From Lentzea aerocolonigenes (lineage in GTDB: Bacteria; Actinomycetota; Actinomycetes; Mycobacteriales; Pseudonocardiaceae), in assembly GCF_000955955.1 (NCBI RefSeq), contig NZ_JYJG01000071.1:1-64000 (forward strand): a stretch of DNA of 64,000 nt. The letters are read 5' to 3'. Both the position numbers and the translations under genes were made by a program. Shown one piece after another: positions 17,613-25,990 of the stretch. Below the pieces are notes generated by a model, which saw only the letters and a list, made by a program, of their open reading frames with translations, was not told the DNA's origin and searched no databases. How positions within the stretch are numbered: the first letter of the stretch is position 1; every line of letters begins with the position of its first letter.

Positions 17613-17817
17613 GGTGATGACGATATGCGAGTTTTGCTGAGAACGACCTGTCGGGATCCGGTCCCGGTCTCAGCATGAGTCGATCTTCAGCGGAGCTTCA
17701 GGTAGCGGCGGTTCCGCTCCGAACGACACGCAGCGTATTCCCGTTGCACCTGGTTGCGTGGGTCTGCTCACCCTGTGTGGCGCTAACCGCCTCTCGTGGA
17801 GCACAATATTCACGCAG

Positions 17818-17932
17818 CATGGAGGGGAGTACTCCCTAAGCGGCGGTGTCGTCAGTACGGAGCTCGGCGTGGAGCTCCCGGTGCCGTCGGTCGTTCGAGA
17901 GATCATCTCGGCGGCGGAGGAGACCTCCGGGT
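17818..17932 (+). ncRNA. Probable yybP-ykoY manganese riboswitch upstream of terC
   Basis: The leader contains GGGGAGTA (17824-17831), the conserved 5' loop of the yybP-ykoY aptamer, then TGTCGTCAGTACGG (second helix and conserved CGTCA segment), and CCGTCGGTCG...GAGAGATC towards the 3' side. GGAGG (17821-17825) can pair with CCTCC (17924-17928) to close the P1 stem around the multi-branch. The class binds Mn2+ and commonly precedes terC-family and Mn efflux genes, as here. Its 3' edge lies ~39 nt before the GTG of terC, so translation control is plausible. Confidence 0.7.
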
Positions 17933-17970
17933 TTATTTGGCGTGCGCCCGAGAATCCCGGAGGTTGGGTT

Positions 17971-18969
17971 GTGAACGTCCCCGCATGGATGTGGATCGCG
18001 ACGATCGGTGGTCTGCTCGTTCTGCTCGCAATCGACCTCGTGATCGTCGATCGAAAACCCCATGAGGTGACGATCGGAGAAGCAGCCCGCTGGGTCGTCT
18101 TCTACGTGGCGATGGCCGCCCTCTTCGGCCTCGGCATCTGGTACTTCTCCGGTGGGCAGTACGCCACGGAGTTCTTCGCCGGGTACATCACCGAGTACTC
18201 GCTGAGCGTGGACAACCTCTTCATCTTCTTGATCATCATGACGACGTTCAAGGTGCCCGCGATCCACCAGCACAAGGTGCTGCTGATCGGCATCCTGCTC
18301 GCGCTCGTCATGCGTGGCATCTTCATCGCGGCAGGCGCGGCGCTCATCAGCCAGTTCAGCTGGGTGTTCTTCATCTTCGGCGCGTTCCTGATCTACACCG
18401 GCTGGCAGCTGGCGCGGGAGAACCACGACGAGGAAGAGGAGTACAAGGAGAACCTCATGCTCCGCATGGTGCGCAAGGTTTTCCCGGTGACCGACGACTT
18501 CCACGACGCCAAGTCGTTCATCAAGATCGACGGCAAGCGCTACGTGACCCCGATGTTCATCGTGATGGTCGCGATCGGCTCTACCGACCTGCTCTTCGCG
18601 CTCGACTCGATCCCCGCGATCTTCGGCCTCACCAAGGAGCCGTTCCTGGTGTTCACGGCCAACGCGTTCGCGCTGATGGGCTTGCGCCAGCTGTACTTCC
18701 TGCTCGGTGGCCTGCTCGCGAAGCTCGTCTACCTCTCGATCGGCCTGTCGGTGATCCTCGGCTTCATCGGCGTGAAGCTGATCCTCGAGGCGTTGCACAC
18801 CAACAACCTGCCGTTCCTCAACGGCGGCGAGCCCTTCCACGTGCCGACGATCGGCATCGAGGTCTCCCTGTCGGTGATCATCGGCGTGCTGGCGATCACG
18901 ACGATCGCCAGCCTCCTCAAGGTGAAGCGCGACCCGGAGGCCGCGAAGCACGTTGGTGCGAACCACTAA
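17971..18969 (+). CDS. TerC family integral membrane protein (Mn efflux type)
   Basis: A 332-aa membrane protein with about nine hydrophobic segments and the paired acidic motifs of TerC: EYSLSVDNLFIFLII and LLFALDSIPAIFG. A cytoplasmic acidic loop (ENHDEEEEYKENL) separates the halves. Family members export Mn2+ or load metal onto exoenzymes; older annotation links them to tellurium resistance. GTG at 17971 is preceded by GGAGG (~17960) and starts the first membrane helix. The frame is open further upstream, but that part is the riboswitch. The 3' end overlaps the convergent amidohydrolase by 4 bp. Confidence 0.93.
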   Translation: MNVPAWMWIATIGGLLVLLAIDLVIVDRKPHEVTIGEAARWVVFYVAMAALFGLGIWYFSGGQYATEFFAGYITEYSLSVDNLFIFLIIMTTFKVPAIHQHKVLLIGILLALVMRGIFIAAGAALISQFSWVFFIFGAFLIYTGWQLARENHDEEEEYKENLMLRMVRKVFPVTDDFHDAKSFIKIDGKRYVTPMFIVMVAIGSTDLLFALDSIPAIFGLTKEPFLVFTANAFALMGLRQLYFLLGGLLAKLVYLSIGLSVILGFIGVKLILEALHTNNLPFLNGGEPFHVPTIGIEVSLSVIIGVLAITTIASLLKVKRDPEAAKHVGANH

Positions 18970-20168
18970 ATGACGTTCACGCCGTTCTGGTAGACGGCGC
19001 GGACGGACTGCTTGAGCGTGCCCGCCTTGACGTGCTGCTCGGCGTCACCTTCCACGAGAACGAGATCGGCGAGCTTGCCAGGGGCGAGCTCGCCGAGTTC
19101 GTTTCCGAGCCGCATCAGCTCGGCGGCGGACGTGGTGGTCGCGTAGAGCGCCTCTGCGGGCGTCATGCCGTACTCGACCATCAGCGTGAGCTCGTTGAGG
19201 TTGTCGCCGTGCGGGCCGACCCCGGAGTCGGTGCCCATCGCGATCTTCACACCCGCCGCGTGCGCCTTCTGGAACGCCTGGGTGTGTTGCGCGACAACGG
19301 TCCTGGCCTTGTCCAGGATGACGTCGGAGATCGCCACGCCCGCGGCGGCCTGGTCGAGCACCATGCGCGGGGCCATCAGCGTCGGCACGAGCCAGGTGCC
19401 GTTCTTGAGCATCTCCTCGACGCCCTCGTCGGTGAGGAACACGCCGTGCTCGATGGACCGGACTCCGTTGCGCACGGCGGTGAGGATGCCGTCGCCGCTC
19501 ATCGCGTGCGACATCACCGCGATGCCCGCGGCGTTGGCCTCCTGCACGATCATCGCGATCTCCTCGTCGCGGAAGTGCGCGTGCCTGGGGTTGCTGCGCG
19601 GCGACATCACGCCACCGCTGCTGGCGATCTTGATGATGTCCGCGCCGTGGCGGACGAGCGTGCGGATGACCTTGCGCAGTTCCTCCGGGCCGTCGGCCAC
19701 GGTGTCCGGCAGGCCGGGGTGCAGCGGCGGTGAGATGTGGGCGCCGCACTGCATCCAGTCGTCGTTGTGGCCGCCGGTCTGCGAGACCATGTTGACCGCG
19801 ATCTGCATGCGTGGCCCCTGGATCAGGCCGCGCCGGACCGCTTCCGCCACCCCGAGATCGGCGCCGAGCGCGTCGCGGACCGTCGTGATGCCGCACTCGA
19901 GCGTGGCTTTCATGTTGCCGATCGCCTCGTAGAACGGCAGCGAGAACGGCGTGTTCAGCGACCGCACCAGGTCGGCGCCGCTGAACATGAAGTGCACGTG
20001 GCAGTCGAACAGCCCCGGCAGGATCGTGTGGCCGGTCGCGTCGACCACGGTGTCGCCGTCGAGCCCGATGCCCACGTCGACGATGCGGTCGCCCTCCACG
20101 ACCACGTCGCCGGGCTCGGTCGCCCGGCCGGTGAAGACCCTGCCCCCAGAGAACACGATGCGCGTCAT
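18966..20168 (-). CDS. Metal-dependent amidohydrolase (imidazolonepropionase/prolidase-like)
   Basis: A 400-aa cytoplasmic amidohydrolase. Metal-site motifs in order: DCHVHF after ILPGLF, Lys in ADIIKIASSGG, AVMSHA, SIEHGV and the late Asp in MGTDSG; the closing GNELGELAPGKLADLVLVEGD is the usual composite domain. The closest functional class is the Xaa-Pro dipeptidase/imidazolonepropionase-like group acting on C-N bonds, often N-acyl or dipeptide substrates. TAGATT lies 7 nt before the ATG (leaderless). It is divergent from the S9 peptidase gene; the two could handle peptides together. Confidence 0.88.
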   Translation of the reverse strand: MTRIVFSGGRVFTGRATEPGDVVVEGDRIVDVGIGLDGDTVVDATGHTILPGLFDCHVHFMFSGADLVRSLNTPFSLPFYEAIGNMKATLECGITTVRDALGADLGVAEAVRRGLIQGPRMQIAVNMVSQTGGHNDDWMQCGAHISPPLHPGLPDTVADGPEELRKVIRTLVRHGADIIKIASSGGVMSPRSNPRHAHFRDEEIAMIVQEANAAGIAVMSHAMSGDGILTAVRNGVRSIEHGVFLTDEGVEEMLKNGTWLVPTLMAPRMVLDQAAAGVAISDVILDKARTVVAQHTQAFQKAHAAGVKIAMGTDSGVGPHGDNLNELTLMVEYGMTPAEALYATTTSAAELMRLGNELGELAPGKLADLVLVEGDAEQHVKAGTLKQSVRAVYQNGVNVI

Positions 20169-20229
20169 AAGCGGAAATCTATGCGGCGAGTCAATTTCTG
20201 TGATCCGTCAACAAACAGTTATGAGCTTT

Positions 20230-20248
20230 GCTAACAAGCTCTGTTAGC
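20230..20248. promoter_or_regulatory. Operator-like palindrome at the S9 peptidase start
   Basis: GCTAACA-AGCTC-TGTTAGC is a perfect 7-5-7 inverted repeat ending 9 bp before the GTG of the peptidase. The right half contains TAGCGT (20245-20250), which is positioned as its -10 box, so a bound dimer would block initiation. It lies in the 89-bp gap shared with the divergent amidohydrolase. Confidence 0.55.
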
Positions 20249-20257
20249 GTCCTGCTC

Positions 20258-22120
20258 GTGCGCCCCGAAGACCTCCAGCTGCTCACCACGCCAGGCACCG
20301 TCGCCGTGTCGGGGGACTTGGTGCTGGTCAGCATCGCCACGCCCGATCTCGACAAGAACACCTACCGGGGTGGTCTGCACCGGGTTTTCCCGGACGGCAC
20401 GACATCGCCGTGGACACACGGTGATCGTGACAATGCGCAGCGCATTTCACCGGACGGTCGTTTGGTCGCGTTCCTGCGCGTGGCCGGAAAATCCAAGCCG
20501 CAGATCTACGTCGCCCCGGTGGACGGCGGTGAGCCGCGCAGGCTGACCGACCTGCCCCTCGGAGCCGGTGCGCCGGTGTGGTCGCCGGACTCGTCGCGGC
20601 TCGCGTTCGTGGCGCGGGTGCCGGAGGACGGGCGTTACGGGACCACTGATGACGGGCCCGAGGCCGAGGCGCCGCGCCGGATCACGCGGCTGGACTACCG
20701 CGTCGACGACGTCGGTTTCCTCGCTGACCGTCGGCCGCGGCTGCACGTGGTCGACCTCGACGGTGTCGTCGCCGAGGTGACGGACGGGTCCTTCGACGTG
20801 TCCGACCCGGCGTGGATCGACTCCGAGACGCTGGTGTTCGTGGCGCCGCGTGATCTTGGCGCGGTCGAGACCCTGCACTCGTCGCTGTACACCGTGCCTG
20901 CCGCTGGTGGCGAGGTGTCCTTGCTGGTGCGCGGTTCCGGCGAGGCCTCGATGCCGTTCGTGGCCGGGTCGTCGCTGTACTACCTGGGCACCGAGTTCAC
21001 CGGGATCGACGCGGTGGCGCGCAACCACGGGCTGTGGAAGGTGCCGCTGGACGGTTCTGCCGAGCCGGTTCGGCTCACGGATGTCGAAACCGTTGACGTG
21101 GAACGGCTTTCCGGACAGCCCGTGGCGGACGCTGCCGGCGTGCTGCTGGTCGTGCGCAACCGCGGTGCGTTGGAGCTGCAGCGGATCCCGTTCGACGGTG
21201 GGCCTGGCGAGGTGCTCGTCGGCGGTTCGCAGGCGGTCAAGTTCTTCGCCACCGACGGGTCTTCCGTGGTGGCTGTGGTGTCCACTCCGGACAGTCCTGG
21301 TCAGGTCCTCCTCGTCGACTCCGGTGTGCGCACGGCGTTTTCCTCGGTCGACGCGCGTCGGGTCGTGGAGCTCAACGGTTCGGCTTCCGACGGCTACCCG
21401 GTGCACGGCTGGCTCGTGCTGCCCGACGGCGACGGCCCGCACCCGGTCGTCCTGGCCGTGCACGGTGGCCCGTTCATGTACCACAGCTGGGGTTTCTTCG
21501 ACGAGGCCCAGGTCTACGCGTCGGCCGGGTACGCGGTCGTGCTGCCGAACCCGCGCGGTTCGGCGGGCTACGGCCAGTCACACGGTCAGGCGGTGATCGG
21601 CAAGTTCGGCACGGTCGACGTGGACGACGTGCTGTCCCTTTTGGACGTGGCGCTGGCCCGTGAGGACACCGATTCCGAACGAGTCGGCGTGATGGGCGGC
21701 TCGTACGGCGGCTTCATGACGTCGTGGCTGTCCGCGCACCACGGTGAGCGGTTCAAGGCCGCCTGGAGCGAGCGCGCCGTCAACGCCTGGGACTCCTTCT
21801 CCGGTTCGTCCGACATCGGCTACTTCTTCGCCGACGCCTACTGCGGCACCGATCCCGAGGCCCAGCGCGCGATGTCGCCCCTGACCTACGCCGAGAAGAT
21901 CAACCTCCCGTTCGCGGTCGTCCACTCCGAACAGGACTGGCGCTGCCCGCTGGAGCAGGCGCAGCGGATGTTCGTGGCGCTGAAGCGGCGCGGCGTCGAG
22001 GCGGAGATGCTGATCTTCCCGGGTGAGGGGCACGAGCTGACCCGGTCGGGCCAGCCGCGGCACCGCAAGCAGCGCTTCGACGCGGTGCTGGAGTGGTGGG
22101 CCCGCTACCTCAACTGCTGA
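20258..22120 (+). CDS. S9 family peptidase (prolyl oligopeptidase/acylaminoacyl-peptidase type)
   Basis: A 620-aa protein with an N-terminal seven-bladed beta-propeller (repeated SPDG/SPDS segments, e.g. APVWSPDSSRLAFVAR) and a C-terminal alpha/beta hydrolase domain. The triad is Ser482 (GGSYGGFMTSW), Asp560 (SEQDWRCP) and His592 (GEGHEL). The oxyanion loop is VHGGPFMYHSWGFF. Such enzymes clip short peptides and the propeller excludes folded proteins. No signal peptide, so cytoplasmic. GTG at 20258 is set by TAGCGT 7 nt upstream. The 3' end overlaps the convergent FAD enzyme by 11 bp. Confidence 0.93.
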   Translation: MRPEDLQLLTTPGTVAVSGDLVLVSIATPDLDKNTYRGGLHRVFPDGTTSPWTHGDRDNAQRISPDGRLVAFLRVAGKSKPQIYVAPVDGGEPRRLTDLPLGAGAPVWSPDSSRLAFVARVPEDGRYGTTDDGPEAEAPRRITRLDYRVDDVGFLADRRPRLHVVDLDGVVAEVTDGSFDVSDPAWIDSETLVFVAPRDLGAVETLHSSLYTVPAAGGEVSLLVRGSGEASMPFVAGSSLYYLGTEFTGIDAVARNHGLWKVPLDGSAEPVRLTDVETVDVERLSGQPVADAAGVLLVVRNRGALELQRIPFDGGPGEVLVGGSQAVKFFATDGSSVVAVVSTPDSPGQVLLVDSGVRTAFSSVDARRVVELNGSASDGYPVHGWLVLPDGDGPHPVVLAVHGGPFMYHSWGFFDEAQVYASAGYAVVLPNPRGSAGYGQSHGQAVIGKFGTVDVDDVLSLLDVALAREDTDSERVGVMGGSYGGFMTSWLSAHHGERFKAAWSERAVNAWDSFSGSSDIGYFFADAYCGTDPEAQRAMSPLTYAEKINLPFAVVHSEQDWRCPLEQAQRMFVALKRRGVEAEMLIFPGEGHELTRSGQPRHRKQRFDAVLEWWARYLNC

Positions 22121-23468
22121 CCAGAGCACCGGTGATGATCTGGAGCAGCTCCTCGCGTGGTGGCCCGGCCGGCGTGCGGGTGAGCTGCGGCCAGATCCGT
22201 TCGATCCGGTCGTGCAGGTCGCTGTCGGTGTCGAAGACCGAGACGCGGTCGAGCAGCCCGATGCGGCCGACGATCCGGCGCAGCACGTGGTCGTCGTGCG
22301 GTGCGGCGGCCAATGCCGGGCCGAACGCGAACAGCGGATAGCAGCCGTCGCGGCGGCTGACGTCGAGTTTCGTGCCGCTCCAGGCCGCGTTGCGCGCCGC
22401 GTCGAACTCCAGCGCGAAGGTGTGGCGTTCCCTCGCTTCCGGACCGACGTCGGCGAGATAGGCCTCCGTGACGTCCTCCGGAGTGGTGTGCGCGCTGGCT
22501 CGAGCCAGCGCCTGCGCGTGCACCAGGGCGAACGACAGCCCGTAGGCGAACATGGGATTGGTGTGGCACAAGGCGTCGCCGACGGGGACGAGCCCCGGCA
22601 CGCCAGAACCCCTTGTGCGGTCGATGTTGGCCAGGCCGCCCATCGGCATGACGTCGGTGATGGGCCGGGCGTGGTCCGGTGAGGTCATCAGGTCCAGCGG
22701 CGGGCAGACTCTCGCGGCGGCCATCCACGCGTTGTTGTCCTTCAGGACTCGCAGCTCGCGATCTGCGGTGGGCACGATGAAGATCACCGCGAACGTCCGG
22801 TTGTCGCCGCGGAACGTGTTGAACCCCATGTACCCGAGGTCGCCGCGCGGGTTGAGCAGCCACGGCCCCGCGAGGTGCTCGGCTTGTGGCGTGAGCTCGA
22901 AGTAGCGGCAGTAGTAGATCGAGCCGCAGTCGGTCGGCTCGGCTTTCGCGCGCGGCCAGCCGGGCGGGCAGCGGTACCGGCCCAGCGCGTCGACCACGAC
23001 ATCCGCGCGGATCTCTTCGCCGTTGTCGAGGTGGAACCCGCTCGCGCCGGGAACCAGGCAGGTGATCTGCCTGCCCGGGACCAGGCTGACGCCGGGCTCG
23101 GCCGCGGCGGCGCGGCGCAGTGCCCACTCGACCATCGGCCGGCGCACCCAGAGGTAGACCAGGTCCTCGTCACCGGGCTGCCGTGTTTTCAGCTTGGCAG
23201 CGAGGTCCTGCTCCTCGGCGCCCGCGTCGAGCATGGTGTCGATGACGTCCGGCGCGAGCTCGCGCAGCACCTTGCGACCGCGCGGCAGGAACGTGTGCGG
23301 CTGCTGGAAGTGCGGGATGCCCTTGCGGACGACGTCGAACGCACCCTGTGGGCCGTCCTGTGCGTTCACGTCGTCTCGCTCCACGACGACCGCTGTGTGA
23401 CCGGCACGCGCCACTGCCAGGCCGGCGGCCAGCCCGGCGACACCACCCCCGGCGATCGCGAACCGCAT
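22110..23468 (-). CDS. FAD-dependent monooxygenase/oxidoreductase
   Basis: A 452-aa flavoprotein: dinucleotide-binding GGGVAGLAAGLAVARAG at the N terminus, VVVERDD closing the Rossmann strand, ADVVVDALGR, and the second FAD motif GLVPVGDALCHTNPMFAYGLSFAL. It fits class A flavin monooxygenases with a PHBH-like fold (geranylgeranyl reductase/halogenase-like relatives cannot be excluded). A substrate-side sequence FNTFRGDNRTFAVIF is not diagnostic. TAGCCT lies 6 nt before the ATG (leaderless). No biosynthetic cluster surrounds it, so the substrate is unknown. Confidence 0.85.
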   Translation of the reverse strand: MRFAIAGGGVAGLAAGLAVARAGHTAVVVERDDVNAQDGPQGAFDVVRKGIPHFQQPHTFLPRGRKVLRELAPDVIDTMLDAGAEEQDLAAKLKTRQPGDEDLVYLWVRRPMVEWALRRAAAAEPGVSLVPGRQITCLVPGASGFHLDNGEEIRADVVVDALGRYRCPPGWPRAKAEPTDCGSIYYCRYFELTPQAEHLAGPWLLNPRGDLGYMGFNTFRGDNRTFAVIFIVPTADRELRVLKDNNAWMAAARVCPPLDLMTSPDHARPITDVMPMGGLANIDRTRGSGVPGLVPVGDALCHTNPMFAYGLSFALVHAQALARASAHTTPEDVTEAYLADVGPEARERHTFALEFDAARNAAWSGTKLDVSRRDGCYPLFAFGPALAAAPHDDHVLRRIVGRIGLLDRVSVFDTDSDLHDRIERIWPQLTRTPAGPPREELLQIITGALVSS

Positions 23469-23527
23469 CCGTTCAGGCTAGGCAGGCGGCCGTTCGGCGT
23501 ACAGGGCCTTCAGTCCCTCGTGGACGG

Positions 23528-24184
23528 TCAGCCCAGCAGGGTGTAGTTGAGCTCCTCGCACACGCGCGCCAACGGCAGGTCCAGCCCCGGATGATCCAGT
23601 GGCAGCAGCACGTCCGGCGCCGCGGGCAAGCCGGAAGCGCCAGGCGGGTCCCACAGGCAGATGGCCGGGTCGCCCGAGTCCATCGACGACCGGTACCAGA
23701 GCCCGTCGAGCTCCGGATAAGCCGCCCGGATAGCCCGTGACCAGGCCTGCGTCACCAACTTCGGCCCCGTGGAGATCTCCTGCGAGGCCCCGACGCGGGT
23801 GGGCCACAGGCCGCCCAAATCCAGCAGGCGAAGGGTCCGGCGCGGGCGCAGGACGACCAGGAACGGCGAGCGGGTGCGGCGGTCCACGATCGAGGTGGCC
23901 TGGAAGACCTCGGCGATCGACGTGCGGACGGACAGTCCGAAGTAGAGGACGCCGTTCTCGTGGTCCTGCACCGGGGAGCCGTCGTCGGCCGGTTGTTGCG
24001 CGTCGAAGCGGGCGTGGGGGAGCGGGCCGGTGTAGCGGAACGTGTTCCAGCGCTGCGGGTGGGAGCCCTTGGCCGTGAACACGCGGACCAGGCGGGTGGC
24101 GCGGTGGACGGCCACCACGTCCTCGGTGCGGCGCAGGTGCGCTTGCAGCACGGCAGGGGCAGGCGGCTGCGGAAGCCGTGACAT
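23528..24184 (-). CDS. RES-domain toxin (NAD+ phosphorylase/hydrolase type)
   Basis: A 218-aa RES-domain protein: RLVRVFTAKGSHPQRWNTFR, GPLPHARFD, GVLYFGLSVRTSIAEVFQ and LDGLWYRSSMDSGDPAI hold the family's Arg, Tyr, Glu and Ser positions. Characterised RES toxins (MbcT and relatives) destroy NAD+ until neutralised by a partner antitoxin. The gene lies 28 bp behind the HTH antitoxin gene on the same strand, the normal order for this system. No separate promoter is visible in the gap. Confidence 0.82.
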   Translation of the reverse strand: MSRLPQPPAPAVLQAHLRRTEDVVAVHRATRLVRVFTAKGSHPQRWNTFRYTGPLPHARFDAQQPADDGSPVQDHENGVLYFGLSVRTSIAEVFQATSIVDRRTRSPFLVVLRPRRTLRLLDLGGLWPTRVGASQEISTGPKLVTQAWSRAIRAAYPELDGLWYRSSMDSGDPAICLWDPPGASGLPAAPDVLLPLDHPGLDLPLARVCEELNYTLLG

Positions 24185-24212
24185 TCGGGTCCTGTCGGGT
24201 GTTCGGGAGCGC

Positions 24213-24797
24213 TCAGGCGGGGGTGCCGAGCGTGGAGGCCAGGTCGGCGACGCGGCGGGGGTCGCCTCCAGCGAGCAGCCAGTCGCGCGGGGTCGCGGGC
24301 TCGCCGTCCACGGGCAGGTCCTCCTGGAGAGTCGTCATGAAGGCGGCGACCACCAGTGCCGGCTGGTCTGACGGGATCTCCGCCAGCACGGTTTCCAGGC
24401 CTGGCAGGACGCCGGTGCCCGCGAACTGCCACGCCGGGAGCCGCCAGCTGCCGCGGTCCTTCCAGCCCACGAGCCTGCCGACGCCGAGGCGGTGGCGGAT
24501 GCGGCTGGTGTCGACCTGGAGCTGGCGCGCGGCCTCGTTCACGGTCAGGGCCGAGTCGCGCAGCACGGCGTGGGCGACGACGGTGCGGGTGCGTGGTCGA
24601 GCATCGGACGGGCCCGCCGGGGACAGGTCCAGGCCCACGTCGGTGAGGGCCGCCTGCTGGTCCGGCGTGAAGTAGGTGGCCGGTTCCGGGTGCGGTGGAG
24701 CGAGCCTGCGTGCCGCGTCGGTCACGAGGGCCAGGAACTCGTCGGGGCTCACCTGCAGGCCGGCCTTGGCCAGCACTGTCTCCAGCGCGGGGCTCAT
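24213..24797 (-). CDS. HTH antitoxin of RES/Xre (MbcA-like) module
   Basis: A 194-aa protein. A central helix-turn-helix (ALTVNEAARQLQVDTSRIRHRL, then VGWKDRGSWRLPAWQF) is excisionase-like rather than classic Xre. The C-terminal TPRDWLLAGGDPRRVADLASTL resembles the MbcA/ParS/Xre toxin-binding domain (DUF2384 type). It should block the RES active site and autorepress. ATG at 24797 lies 6 nt after TACTCT, favouring it over a GTG 6 bp upstream. Repeated GTGCGCA sequences cover the start region. Confidence 0.75.
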   Translation of the reverse strand: MSPALETVLAKAGLQVSPDEFLALVTDAARRLAPPHPEPATYFTPDQQAALTDVGLDLSPAGPSDARPRTRTVVAHAVLRDSALTVNEAARQLQVDTSRIRHRLGVGRLVGWKDRGSWRLPAWQFAGTGVLPGLETVLAEIPSDQPALVVAAFMTTLQEDLPVDGEPATPRDWLLAGGDPRRVADLASTLGTPA

Positions 24798-24836
24798 GCG
24801 CACAGAGTATCTCGTGCGTGCGCATTTGTGCGCCCC
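24797..24836. promoter_or_regulatory. Autoregulatory repeats before the RES antitoxin gene
   Basis: Within 40 bp there are three copies of a TGCGCA/GTGCGC motif (near 24797, 24818 and 24827), each largely self-complementary, spanning the predicted -10 box TACTCT and the start codon. This is where the antitoxin or antitoxin-toxin complex would be expected to repress its own operon. Confidence 0.45.
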
Positions 24837-24866
24837 GTGAGCGCATTGACCTTTAAACGTTCGTGC

Positions 24867-25412
24867 TCACACTCGCGGCGCAGGCCGGGCGAGGCCGCCC
24901 TCGAGCTGCTTCAGGCGCAGGCTGAACAGCACCAGCACGATGCCCCACAGGATCGCGAAGACGCCGATCGTGATCACGAACGCCAGCGCGCCCGCGGTCG
25001 GGTTCACGACCAGGATGATGCCGAGCAGGACGGTCAGCGCGCCGGTGATCACGTAGAACCACTCGTTCGTCATCACCTTGCGCAGGCGGATGGCGTCGAC
25101 GATCTGCAGCACGCCGGTGACGAGCGCCCAGGCCGCGATGAGCAGCAGCAGCGCGGTCGCGGTGATGCCCGGCCAGAACAACGCGACCAAGCCGGTGACC
25201 ACCCCCAGCACGCCGATCAGGCCCAGCGCCCAGCGAGCGGGCCACTCCTCGTGGGTCAGCGTCAGGTACAGCATCATCGCGCCGTCGACCAGCGCGTAGG
25301 CGCCCCACATGATGATCAGGACGAGCAGTGTGAGGCCGGGCCAGATCAGGGCCGCCAGGCCGAACAGGACAGCGAACACTCCGCGCACCGTGAAGAGCCA
25401 CCACCGTTGCAT
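24867..25412 (-). CDS. HdeD/DUF308 family membrane protein
   Basis: A 181-aa membrane protein with six hydrophobic segments in a repeated pattern (GVFAVLFGLAALIWPGLTLL, LIGVLGVVTGLVALFWPGIT, VITGALTVLLGIILVVNPTAG); each pair ends in a WPG/NPT-G turn, the internal repeat of HdeD/DUF308. E. coli HdeD is linked to acid resistance, but actinomycete members are uncharacterised. ATG at 25412 starts just before the first helix. An in-frame start at 25448 would add 12 polar residues. Confidence 0.85.
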   Translation of the reverse strand: MQRWWLFTVRGVFAVLFGLAALIWPGLTLLVLIIMWGAYALVDGAMMLYLTLTHEEWPARWALGLIGVLGVVTGLVALFWPGITATALLLLIAAWALVTGVLQIVDAIRLRKVMTNEWFYVITGALTVLLGIILVVNPTAGALAFVITIGVFAILWGIVLVLFSLRLKQLEGGLARPAPRV

Positions 25413-25465
25413 GGTCAGGATCGTCTCGGCTGTCGGACACCTCGGCAACCTGAGACCCTCGTTCG

Positions 25466-25990
25466 GTGCTGATCCGAGTGGCTGACTGGGAACGGATTCG
25501 TTCCGGCGAGGTCACGCTGCAGTTCCGGCGGTGGAAACGGCCTGCGGTGCGCGCCGGTGGGACCTTGCGGACGTCGTTGGGCGTGCTGGCGATCGACGCG
25601 GTGGACGTCGTGTCGCGGGTGTCGCGTGCCGAGGCGGTGGCGGCGGGGTTCGCGTCCGTGCGCGAGCTTATGTCCGCTGTGGACGGACGCGAGGGCGCGC
25701 TTTACCGCGTTCGCTTGCGTTTCGTTGGCGAAGATCCGCGGATTGCGTTGCGCGATTCGTCCTCTGTGGACGGACTTGCGTTGTCAGAGGCTCTGCTGGC
25801 GTTGCTGCGGTTGATCGCGGCGAACCCCGGTGTGCGGGCGGCGGATCTTGCCGCGTCGGTGGGCCGCGAGAAGCTGCCGTTCAAGGCGGATGTCCGCAAG
25901 CTCAAGGCGAAAGGGCTCACGGAGTCGCTCGAGGTGGGGTATCGCCTCTCCCCGAGAGGAGAGGCGTACCTGCGTTCGCTGGAGGGTTAG
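25466..25990 (+). CDS. ASCH-like domain protein with C-terminal winged helix
   Basis: A 174-aa protein. The first ~95 residues have an ASCH/PUA-like pattern (RIRSGEVTLQFRRWKRPAVRAGG, LAIDAVDVVSRVS, ALYRVRLRFVGEDPR), a fold that binds RNA or modified nucleotides. The rest is a small helix-turn-helix: LRLIAANPGVRAADLAASVGREKLPFK and a wing YRLSPRGEAYL. The combination suggests nucleic-acid sensing or regulation, possibly of translation; no target is evident. It starts with GTG, and no clear Shine-Dalgarno is visible. The 3' end overlaps the convergent accessory gene by 4 bp. Confidence 0.65.
   Translation: MLIRVADWERIRSGEVTLQFRRWKRPAVRAGGTLRTSLGVLAIDAVDVVSRVSRAEAVAAGFASVRELMSAVDGREGALYRVRLRFVGEDPRIALRDSSSVDGLALSEALLALLRLIAANPGVRAADLAASVGREKLPFKADVRKLKAKGLTESLEVGYRLSPRGEAYLRSLEG

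Noticed and set aside
13809..17678. 1289-codon plus-strand frame opposite the ABC exporter genes
   Set aside because: High-GC shadow frame; the opposite strand holds a complete hydrolase, ABC motifs and permease helices.
17758..17970. 71-codon N-terminal extension of the terC frame
   Set aside because: This stretch is the riboswitch leader; the GTG at 17971 has a Shine-Dalgarno and begins the first membrane helix.
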